A stretch of 64,000 nt of DNA, taken from the NCBI RefSeq assembly GCF_003860465.1, contig NZ_CP034183.1, forward strand, positions 2,187,501 through 2,251,500, read 5' to 3'. The stretch is from Deinococcus psychrotolerans. Lineage in GTDB: Bacteria > Deinococcota > Deinococci > Deinococcales > Deinococcaceae. Under the pieces are notes generated by a model that saw only the letters and a program-made list of their open reading frames with translations, ran no database searches and was not told the DNA's origin. Made by a program: the position numbers and the translations under genes. Below, piece by piece: positions 30,286-41,408 of this stretch (position 1 is the first letter of the stretch; each line of letters starts with the position of its first letter).

Positions 30286-30618
30286 TCAGTTGCTGACGGC
30301 GTTCTCGACGTGCTTGTTGAGCAGTTGCTCGAAGGCCCGCTTGGGCTGTGCGCCCACTACGCCCTCAACCGGCTGGCCGTCCTTAAACAAAATCACGGTG
30401 GGAATGCTCATGACCTTAAACTGCATGGCGGTTTGCTGGTTGTCGTCCACGTTGAGCTTGCCGACTTTGACTTTGCCGCTGTACTGCCCGGCGATTTCTT
30501 CCATGACGGGGGCGACCATCCGGCAGGGGCCGCACCAGGGGGCCCAAAAGTCTACCAAGGTCAGTCCACTTTCGATTTCACTCTTAAAATTGCTGTCGCT
30601 CAGTTCTACGGGTTTCAT
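30286..30618 (-). CDS. trxA: Thioredoxin
   Basis: 110 residues with the active site FWAPWCGPCRMV (C29, C32), the cis-proline segment IPTVILFKDGQPVEGVVGA and the typical beginning MKPVELSDSNF. It is a cytoplasmic disulfide reductase. ATG at 30618 is preferred: TAAACT on the minus strand ends 6 bases before it; a GTG two codons earlier is the alternative. Followed by a terminator, so it is a single-gene unit. Confidence 0.95.
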   Translation of the reverse strand: MKPVELSDSNFKSEIESGLTLVDFWAPWCGPCRMVAPVMEEIAGQYSGKVKVGKLNVDDNQQTAMQFKVMSIPTVILFKDGQPVEGVVGAQPKRAFEQLLNKHVENAVSN

Positions 30619-30752
30619 GTCCACAGTTTACGCCGCTTAACCTGTAATCACATGTGTGACAAGTTGGCATTACGGCGTGAACACCTTCAGGCGGCCTTTA
30701 GTCTCGGGGAGGGTGAGGGGGCGGCGCGGCAGGAATGCGCCACACTGAGGAC

Positions 30753-31094
30753 ATGTGGTCGGCCCAGAGCAGTCAGGAGTGGAATGAGGGAGCACGGCTG
30801 TTTAATGCCGGCCTGTGGTGGGAAGCCCACGAAGCTTGGGAAGGCCGCTGGCTGATCGCTGCCGGTGAGGAGCGGGCGTTCTTGCAGTCCCTGATTTTGC
30901 TGGCCGCCGCGCTGCACAGGCGCTGGGGATACGGCAGTCTCACCCACCGCAATTTCGACAAAGCCCAGAAATACCTCCAGGCCTTGCCAGCCGAATACGG
31001 CGGCGTTGATTTACTCAAGCTCAATCAGGACGTGTGGGCCGCGCTGCACCAAGAGGGCCAGCGGCCCCAGTTGCCGTTGCATTCAAACCCATAG
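30753..31094 (+). CDS. DUF309 family protein
   Basis: 113 residues. The DUF309 signature is present: ARLFNAGLWWEAHEAWEGRW followed by FLQSLILLAAALHRR. These are small all-helical proteins of unknown function, common in Deinococcus, cyanobacteria and Bacillus. The start 30753 is chosen because a CACACT box ends 6 bases before it; an ATG at 30735 is upstream of that box. It diverges from trxA, with about 130 bp between them. Confidence 0.85.
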   Translation: MWSAQSSQEWNEGARLFNAGLWWEAHEAWEGRWLIAAGEERAFLQSLILLAAALHRRWGYGSLTHRNFDKAQKYLQALPAEYGGVDLLKLNQDVWAALHQEGQRPQLPLHSNP

Positions 31095-31112
31095 TGAGTT
31101 CAGCGACACCTT

Positions 31113-31160
31113 ATTCAGAAAAACCTGAATTGACATTTCGGGGCGGGCAGCCGGTATCTT
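31113..31160 (+). promoter_or_regulatory. Putative promoter and palindrome upstream of the NYN-plsX genes
   Basis: A perfect inverted repeat ATTCAG-AAAAAC-CTGAAT (31113-31130) ends on the first base of TTGACA (31130-31135); TATCTT (31155-31160) follows after 19 bp, a little longer than ideal. The layout suggests a regulator that blocks or aids polymerase at the -35 box. No other copy of the palindrome was noticed in the window. Confidence 0.4.
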
Positions 31161-31308
31161 AAGGCCAGCCGCCTAAGGCCACTGTCTTGGCGGGCGGCAA
31201 CTGCCGACGCATAACTGCGGGCATACTCAACTCTCATTGACCCTTTGAACACCACTTCAGCACCACATAGATGGGCGCTTCCCCAATTTGGCCGCGCCCG
31301 GAGGACAG

Positions 31309-31929
31309 ATGGAACAACCACAGTATTTAGAGCGGATTGGACTTTTTATTGATGGAGCAAATGTTTACGCGGCGGCCAAACGGCTGGGCTGGAACTTTGA
31401 TCACCGCAAGATCTTGGAGCACTTTGCCAGCATGGGGCGGCTCTACAACGCTTTTTATTACACTGCCGTTCCCACGCCGGTCGACGACAAGCAAAAGCGC
31501 TTCATCGACGCGCTGACCTATATGGGCTACACCGTGAGAACCCGCACCCTGCGCGAAAATACCGACGAACACGGCGACACCCACCGCCGCGCCAACCTCG
31601 ACATCGAGATCGTCACCGATTTGCTGACCACCGCCGGCCTCTACGACACTGCCGTGCTGCTGACCGGCGACGGCGATTTCGAGCGCCCCGTCGAAGCGCT
31701 GCGGCTGCGCGGCAAGCGGGTGGTGGTCGCCTCGATTCCCGAGATGACCAGTTACGAGCTGCGCAACGCCGCCGACGAATACGTGGATCTCAAAGACATC
31801 CGCGCCTCGGTGGAGCGCCCCGGCTACCGCCTCCCCAGCGAGGGCGGGACGGGCAACCGCAGCGAAGGCCGCTTCGAGCCGCGCCCCTTTTATGTGAGCA
31901 GCGCTCTGGATTCAGAAGATGACGGCTGA
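31309..31929 (+). CDS. NYN-domain (LabA/DUF88, PIN-like) protein
   Basis: 206 residues from the ATG after GGAGGACAG. PIN-like NYN landmarks: IGLFIDGANVYAAAKRLGW (catalytic D in FIDGANV), RRANLDIEIVTDLLTTAGLYDTAVLLTGDGDFERPVEAL and RGKRVVVASIPE. NYN domains are predicted ribonucleases; LabA-type members are linked to RNA or regulatory roles. The C-terminal ~40 residues are low complexity. Its stop overlaps the start of plsX by 11 bases, so the two are co-translated. Confidence 0.87.
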   Translation: MEQPQYLERIGLFIDGANVYAAAKRLGWNFDHRKILEHFASMGRLYNAFYYTAVPTPVDDKQKRFIDALTYMGYTVRTRTLRENTDEHGDTHRRANLDIEIVTDLLTTAGLYDTAVLLTGDGDFERPVEALRLRGKRVVVASIPEMTSYELRNAADEYVDLKDIRASVERPGYRLPSEGGTGNRSEGRFEPRPFYVSSALDSEDDG

Positions 31930-32971
31930 GTCTGAAATCAAGGCAGCACCCGACACCGCTGCAAGTTTACCTATTGCCCTAGACGCTGTCGGCGGCGATC
32001 ACGGCGCGGTGCCGAACGTGGAAGGCGCGGTGATGGCCGCCAAAGCGGGCGTGCGGGTCACGCTGGTGGGCGATCAGGTCAAGCTGCACGCCGAACTCAG
32101 TAAACATTCCGGCATTTCGGCGCTGCCGCTGACAGTCGTTGACGCGCCGGACGTGATCGGAATGGATGAGCACGCCAGCGACGTACGCGGGCGCAAGGAA
32201 GCCAGCATCAACGTGGCTGCCCACCTGGTCAAGGCGGGTCAGGCGGCGGCGCTGGTCAGCATGGGCCACAGTGGCGCGACGATGGCCGCCTCACTGCTGA
32301 TCTTGGGCCGCTTGCCCGGCATCGACCGCCCCGCCATCTTGACCTACATTCCCGCCCGCACCGGGCCGGTGGCGCTGCTCGACGCCGGAGCCAACGCCGA
32401 CGTGAAAGCCAGTTATCTGGCGCAGTGGGCGCAGCTCGCCAGCTTGTATTTGCGGGTCATCGAGGAGCGCGAGAACCCCACGGTGGGCCTACTCAGCATT
32501 GGCGAGGAAGCCCACAAAGGCAGCGCCCTGACTTTGGAAGCCCACGCTCTGCTGAGACAACAAGCCGGCATCAACTTTTACGGCAACATCGAGGGCAGCG
32601 ACATTTTCAAAGGCACCACCGATATCGTGCTGACCGACGGCTTTACCGGCAATATCGTGCTGAAGCTGGCCGAAGGTGAAGCGCGGGTGCTCCTCGGCTG
32701 GGTCAAAGACGCGCTGACTTCCAGCCCGCGTGCCAAGCTGGGCGGCTTGTTGGTGCGCGATGGCCTGCGGGCCATCAGCGAAAGGATGAATCCCAGCACC
32801 TACGGCGCGAGTATTTTGCTGGGCGTGCGCGGCCTGAGCTACATCGGTCACGGCAGCGCCGACGCGGTTGCGGTCAAAAACGCTTTGCTGCGGGCTTCAC
32901 GGGCGCACCAATCGCGCTTCATCGAGCGGCTGAGTGAGGGTTTGGCGGGTTCAAATTCGGCGCAGCCCTGA
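31919..32971 (+). CDS. plsX: Phosphate acyltransferase PlsX
   Basis: 350 residues. PlsX motifs: IALDAVGGDHGAVPNVEGAV at the start, SMGHSGATMAASL, ALLDAGANADVKASYLAQW, GLLSIGEEAHKGSALT and TDIVLTDGFTGNIVLKLAEG. It makes acyl-phosphate from acyl-ACP, the first step of the PlsX/PlsY phospholipid pathway. It is usually found with fatty-acid genes; here it is paired with a NYN-domain gene, and downstream lies an MscS channel gene. Start is inside the end of the NYN gene. Confidence 0.95.
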   Translation: MTAESEIKAAPDTAASLPIALDAVGGDHGAVPNVEGAVMAAKAGVRVTLVGDQVKLHAELSKHSGISALPLTVVDAPDVIGMDEHASDVRGRKEASINVAAHLVKAGQAAALVSMGHSGATMAASLLILGRLPGIDRPAILTYIPARTGPVALLDAGANADVKASYLAQWAQLASLYLRVIEERENPTVGLLSIGEEAHKGSALTLEAHALLRQQAGINFYGNIEGSDIFKGTTDIVLTDGFTGNIVLKLAEGEARVLLGWVKDALTSSPRAKLGGLLVRDGLRAISERMNPSTYGASILLGVRGLSYIGHGSADAVAVKNALLRASRAHQSRFIERLSEGLAGSNSAQP

Positions 32972-33072
32972 GCATTGCTGGCTGAGAATTGTGGCTGGCT
33001 GGCCGCGCCGCCGGTAGGCTTGGCCGCTCGCTCACCCACTCATCTCATCGGCGCGTGACAGGCTAGCGCTTA

Positions 33073-34248
<1,176 letters not shown>

Positions 34249-34294
34249 GGGTAAAATCTAGACTTGTTGATGCCTGCTCAAAGTTGTTGTCCAT

Positions 34295-35206
34295 TCAAAG
34301 TTGTTGCAGTGCCGCTGTCATCAAGCCCTGTAATTTCTGGCGCACCACCGCTTGGTCTTCGCGCAGCTTGATCACGCAGCCTAGCGTTTCCTCCACGGTC
34401 TCGGGGGTCAGCGCGTCCCTATGGAGCGCCACCAACGCTTCCACCCAGTCGAGCGTTTCGGCAATGCCGGGGGTTTTGCTCAGCGGCAAGGCCCGCAAAT
34501 ACGCTGCCGCGTTCACGACTTGCTGGGCGAGGCTGGCCTCCACGTTCGGCAAACGGGCACGCACGATGGCCAGTTCAGCTTCCGGCGTGGGGTAATCCAC
34601 CCACAAATACAGGCAGCGGCGGCGCAGGGCGTCACTCAGGTCGCGCTCGCGGTTGCTGGTCAGGATGACGTGGGGGCGGTGCGTGGCGCTGATGGTGCCG
34701 AGTTCGGGAATACTGATTTGCCACTCGGCCAGCAGTTCGAGCAAAAAAGCCTCGAAAGCTTCGTCGGCGCGGTCCACCTCGTCAATCAGCAAGACGGGCG
34801 GGGCGTCTTGGGTAATGGCCTCCAAAAGTGGGCGGCGCAGCAAAAATTCTGGGCGGTACAAATCCTGCTCAGTTTCTGGGTTCGTTTCCAGGGCGTGCTG
34901 GCCTTCCAAGAGGCGCAGATGAAGCAACTGGCGCGGATAATTCCATTCGTAGAGGGCAGACTGCGCGTCTAGGCCCTCATAGCATTGCAGCCGAATCAGC
35001 CGGGTGCCCAGCGCCTGTGCCAGTGCTTTGGCGGCCTGCGTCTTGCCCACTCCGGCGGGGCCTTCGAGCAGCAGTGGCTTGCCCAGCAAGGTCACGAGGC
35101 GCAGCGCCGTGCCGAGTGCTGCTGAGGGCAAATAACCAGTGGCGATCAGGGCTGCGCCAAGGCTGGATGCACTGGGATCAGGGGCGCTGGGATTGGGGGC
35201 AGACAT
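34295..35206 (-). CDS. MoxR-family AAA+ ATPase (CoxD-like)
   Basis: 303 residues from the ATG at 35206, preceded on the minus strand by TAAGCT 5 bases away; the longer reading frame adds a non-homologous N-terminus. Walker A LLLEGPAGVGKTQAAKAL, then LIRLQCYEGLDAQSALYEWN (the MoxR/CoxD stretch), Walker B VLLIDEVDRADEAFEAFLLE, sensor LTSNRERDLSDALRRRCLY. CoxD-type members help insert the metal cofactor of molybdenum hydroxylases. The divergent neighbour MocA handles the molybdenum cofactor, which supports that role; no hydroxylase gene is in view. Confidence 0.88.
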   Translation of the reverse strand: MSAPNPSAPDPSASSLGAALIATGYLPSAALGTALRLVTLLGKPLLLEGPAGVGKTQAAKALAQALGTRLIRLQCYEGLDAQSALYEWNYPRQLLHLRLLEGQHALETNPETEQDLYRPEFLLRRPLLEAITQDAPPVLLIDEVDRADEAFEAFLLELLAEWQISIPELGTISATHRPHVILTSNRERDLSDALRRRCLYLWVDYPTPEAELAIVRARLPNVEASLAQQVVNAAAYLRALPLSKTPGIAETLDWVEALVALHRDALTPETVEETLGCVIKLREDQAVVRQKLQGLMTAALQQL

Positions 35207-35263
35207 GAATGAGCTTAGGCTAGCAGGCGCGGGCCGCTTTAGACTGTTCGGCATGTTGAGCGT

Positions 35264-35914
35264 GTGCCAATGACCGCCACTGTACCAACCACCACCACAG
35301 TGCCGGAGGTGTGGCCAGAAGTGTGGGCCGTCGTCTTGGCGGCGGGTCAGAGTCGCCGCTTGGGACAGCCCAAACAACTGCTAATTTTGGAGAGTGAAGC
35401 GTTGGTGCGCAGAGCCGCCCGCGCTGTGCTGGACGCCGGATTCGCGGGCGTGATCGTCGTGACTCCGCCGGGCGAACTGGGGCGACAAGTCCGGGCCGCC
35501 CTCGCCGGGTTGCCGCTGACCCTGGCCGAATGCCCCCACCCCGAACTCGGGTTGTCGGAGAGCTTTCGGGCGGGGCTGGCCGCTTTGCCTGCGGATGTGG
35601 CGGCGGCTCACTTCGCGCTGGCCGATATGCCGTTTGTGACGGCTGAGCATCACCGCGCTGTGCTGGAAGCGTTTGTGGAGAGCGGTGCGCCGCTGGTGCT
35701 GGCTAGGTTTGGTGAAGCTGGTGTCCGCGCCCCGCCGCATCTATTCAGGGTCGATCTATTCAGCGGTTTTACCCAAGCGGGCGATCACGGCCCCAAGCAC
35801 CTCATCCAGAAGTACGGGAAGGAAGCGGTGTGGGTGGACTTGCCGCAAGGAGCGCTGCGAGATGTGGACACGCCGCAGGACTGGGCGCGTCTTCAGGCCG
35901 AGTGGGACGGGTGA
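35264..35914 (+). CDS. mocA: MocA-like molybdenum cofactor nucleotidyltransferase
   Basis: 216 residues from a GTG at 35264 (an ATG at 35270 is equally possible). The nucleotidyltransferase signature VVLAAGQSRRLGQPKQLL and the metal-site FALADMPFVT are clear, and GLSESFRAGLAALP fits the MocA/MobA-related group. MocA transfers CMP to the molybdopterin cofactor used by xanthine-dehydrogenase-type enzymes. It is read away from the MoxR/CoxD-like gene, a pairing seen near molybdenum hydroxylases. MobA (GMP) is a less likely alternative. Confidence 0.82.
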   Translation: MPMTATVPTTTTVPEVWPEVWAVVLAAGQSRRLGQPKQLLILESEALVRRAARAVLDAGFAGVIVVTPPGELGRQVRAALAGLPLTLAECPHPELGLSESFRAGLAALPADVAAAHFALADMPFVTAEHHRAVLEAFVESGAPLVLARFGEAGVRAPPHLFRVDLFSGFTQAGDHGPKHLIQKYGKEAVWVDLPQGALRDVDTPQDWARLQAEWDG

Positions 35915-35994
35915 ATGCGGCCACTCGGCCACATCCTCACTGTTCGGATTGGCCCGGCTTTGCTCACCCGCTGGGCAGGCAAGCTGGCGAGAAG

Positions 35995-36023
35995 ATGACA
36001 CGCTCCGCCCAAGAGCGTATGCT
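35995..36023 (+). promoter_or_regulatory. Promoter of the ilvA leader
   Basis: ATGACA (35995-36000), 17-bp spacer, TATGCT (36018-36023). A start codon lies 7 bases after the -10 box, so the transcript should begin at or next to the leader-peptide ATG at 36031. Confidence 0.6.
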
Positions 36024-36030
36024 CAGCACC

Positions 36031-36063
36031 ATGCAGGCGCGAATTATTCTCACCACCGGGTAA
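36031..36063 (+). CDS. Candidate ilvA leader peptide (10 residues, MQARIILTTG)
   Basis: A ten-codon frame, MQARIILTTG, with consecutive Ile-Ile-Leu-Thr-Thr codons (ATT ATT CTC ACC ACC). It lies between a promoter and two T-rich hairpins, 93 bases before threonine deaminase, whose substrate is threonine and whose pathway product is isoleucine. The composition recalls the ends of thr and ilv leader peptides in enteric bacteria. An in-frame ATG at 36019 is the alternative start but lies within the -10 box. Stalling at Ile/Thr codons when charged tRNA is scarce would favour antitermination. Inference only. Confidence 0.55.
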   Translation: MQARIILTTG

Positions 36064-36121
36064 ACCGGGCGGTTTTTTGCGCCTAACGTGACCCCTGACT
36101 TCGTGTTGGGGGCTTTTTTTG
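36052..36121 (+). terminator. Attenuator hairpins before ilvA
   Basis: Two hairpin/U-run units follow the leader peptide. The first is CCACCGG-GTAAA-CCGGGCGG then TTTTTT (ending 36078), imperfect and overlapping the last leader codons. The second is CCCC ... GGGG around 36092-36110 followed by GGC and seven T (36114-36120). Pairing of the first strand is expected to depend on ribosome position on the leader peptide. Confidence 0.5.
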
Positions 36122-36155
36122 TCTGTCCAACTTCCCAACTTCCAAAGGAGCCGCT

Positions 36156-37718
<1,563 letters not shown>

Positions 37719-37726
37719 GTGTCAAC

Positions 37727-37760
37727 AAAAAAGCCGCCTCCGATATGGGGCGGCTTTTTT
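37727..37760. terminator. Bidirectional terminator between ilvA and tkt
   Basis: AAAAAAGCCGCC ... GGCGGCTTTTTT: an A-run, 6-bp GC stem and T-run, working for both convergent genes. Confidence 0.88.
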
Positions 37761-37776
37761 GTTGGGGTGGCTGAAT

Positions 37777-39753
<1,977 letters not shown>

Positions 39754-39890
39754 GCCGCTCAGTTTACTGCCTCTTTGGGACAAGACGCGTGGTTATCTAC
39801 CATGAACGCCGCTTTGATAGGCGGCTTCAGATGGGTCTGGAGAGCGAACGATTACAGTTGGCTGCATAGAGTAAATTTTTTACGAGACAC

Positions 39891-39916
39891 AAAAAAACCC
39901 CGTCTCAGACAGGGTT
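39891..39916 (-). terminator. Terminator of the tRNA-Met gene
   Basis: Minus-strand AACCCTGTC-TGA-GACGGGGTT then TTTTT, nine bases after the tRNA CCA end. Confidence 0.8.
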
Positions 39917-39924
39917 CTTGGTCT

Positions 39925-40063
<139 letters not shown>

Positions 40064-40213
40064 CCAGCGGCTTTTGCAGCGGCAGGTACACAGTAATGCC
40101 ATTCACAGCTTGAAATCACGCCGTTGGGCTGCTTATTGGCGCTGGTACTTTTAAACATAACGATGTTAATTGTTTACGTTGTCACCTTAATTCGTTTCCA
40201 AGTCGGCGAACGT

Positions 40214-40233
40214 ATTACCCGCCGATTACCCGC
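40214..40233 (+). repeat. 20-bp direct repeat, left copy (candidate integrase arm site)
   Basis: ATTACCCGCCGATTACCCGC, itself a tandem of an 11-bp unit. An identical copy lies at 58426-58445, just after the integrase stop. Each is within about 150 bp of a flanking repeat. Confidence 0.65.
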
Positions 40234-40579
40234 AGGATTGAATTGCTCTACCACTTGTCAAGCTGCTCCAGCACATCTTTCTTCCAAAATTCAGATTGTG
40301 CTTGGCAATGAGTTGCCGCTTGTAGCACTTTCCAAATCCGATTGACTTTTCACGAACAGGTTTTGGGGACAGAGGGGGGTAGAGGGGCATTTACTCCGCC
40401 CCCAGTCTTCTTTCCGTAAATAGGGTACCCATGCTTTAAATCAGGAGATTCTTCAGTTGAGGGTTCAAACGGTCCACCGGTCTCGTTTGGTTCAGTGTTA
40501 TCTTCATCTACCCTGCTCCAAAATCAGTCTGAACGGTGAGGCTGGTTTATGCTCACCTCTATCGCTGAAATGTCTCTCT

Positions 40580-41036
40580 GGCGACCAGCTCCTCGACGTC
40601 CATTCGGAACTCCAGTTCCAACCTGATGAAGGCGTTGGATGCCCTCCCAGCACAGGTTAAACGGCGTTTCTGAAGCGTCGACATGTCGAACAAATTGGAA
40701 GTTAAGTCACCTATCTGTCCAATGCCGCTTAAAAGAAATCTCCGGTGTGTAGTCTGCCGAGCCAATTGGCGACCAGCTCCTCGACGTCCATTCGGAACTC
40801 CAGTTCCAACCTGATGAAGGCGTTGGATGCCCTCCCAGCGCAGGTTAAATGGTGTTTCTGAGACGTCGACATATTAAACGAATTGGAAGTCAGTCACCTA
40901 TCTGTCCAATGCAGCTTAAGGGAAATCTTCGGTGTGCAGTCTGCTAAGCCAATTGGCGGCCAGCTCCTCGACATCCATCCGGCACGCCAGTTCCAACCTG
41001 ATGAAGGCGTTGGATGCCCTCCCAGTGCGGATTAAA
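40580..41036. repeat. Three-copy imperfect direct repeat, ~187-bp period
   Basis: Copies begin at 40580, 40768 and 40955 with GGCGACCAGCTCCTCGAC or close variants. The first two are full length (188 and 187 bp) and about 90 percent alike; the third stops near 41036. The most conserved core is TTCCAACCTGATGAAGGCGT followed by TGGATGCCCTCCCAG. On the minus strand part of each unit could encode AFIRLELEFRMDVEELVA, but stops interrupt the array, so it is either decayed coding sequence or a structural or regulatory repeat. Confidence 0.85.
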
Positions 41037-41188
41037 CTGTATTTATGGTTTGTAGATGTCAAACCGATATGTAAGGTAGGTCACGCAAGGAAATTTTCCT
41101 CCGTACGGCAGTTTTCTGCGTCTCAGTGCTGGTTCTCTACGCTATTAAGCCTGAGAGTTAAGCACTATGGAGAGGAGAGGAGAGGAGA

Positions 41189-41305
41189 GGGGTGGAGAGG
41201 TGGTGAGGTGAGGTGGTGGAGAGGAGAGGGGTGGAGAGGTGGTGAGGTGAGGTGGTGGAGAGGAGAGGGGTGGAGAGGTGGTGAGGTGAGGTGGTGGAGA
41301 GGAGA
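41189..41305. repeat. Purine-only tandem repeat, 39-bp unit x3
   Basis: GGGGTGGAGAGGTGGTGAGG and the rest of the 39-bp unit begin at 41189, 41228 and 41267, embedded in GGAGA-rich sequence from 41167 to 41330. The plus strand has almost no C and is G/A/T only. Because 39 is a multiple of three, a fortuitous frame yields a 13-residue peptide repeat. Confidence 0.9.
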
Positions 41306-41408
41306 GGGAGAGGGAGAGGGAGTGGTTGAGGCCCGGCAGCGCTGGAGAGGTGCCTTTCAGCGTGGTTGCCTAAAAACTGCCGGGCACGAAAAACTTCAGC
41401 GGCTGACT

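Larger units (their letters stand above)
40064..41408. other. 1.35-kb left arm without a credible gene
   Basis: No frame here looks coding. The stretch contains a 20-bp motif shared with the right end (40214-40233), a three-copy ~187-bp repeat (40580-41036) and a purine-rich tandem repeat (41189-41305). Short frames present either run through the repeats or are interrupted, and none shows a recognisable domain. Confidence 0.6.

Noticed and set aside
40124..40345. 73-codon frame with a hydrophobic start in the left arm
   Set aside because: It runs across the putative integrase arm repeat, has no ribosome site and shows no family resemblance.
40559..40765. Minus-strand frame within the 187-bp repeats
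   Set aside because: Covers one repeat unit only; the other units carry stops in the same phase, so it is not a stable gene.
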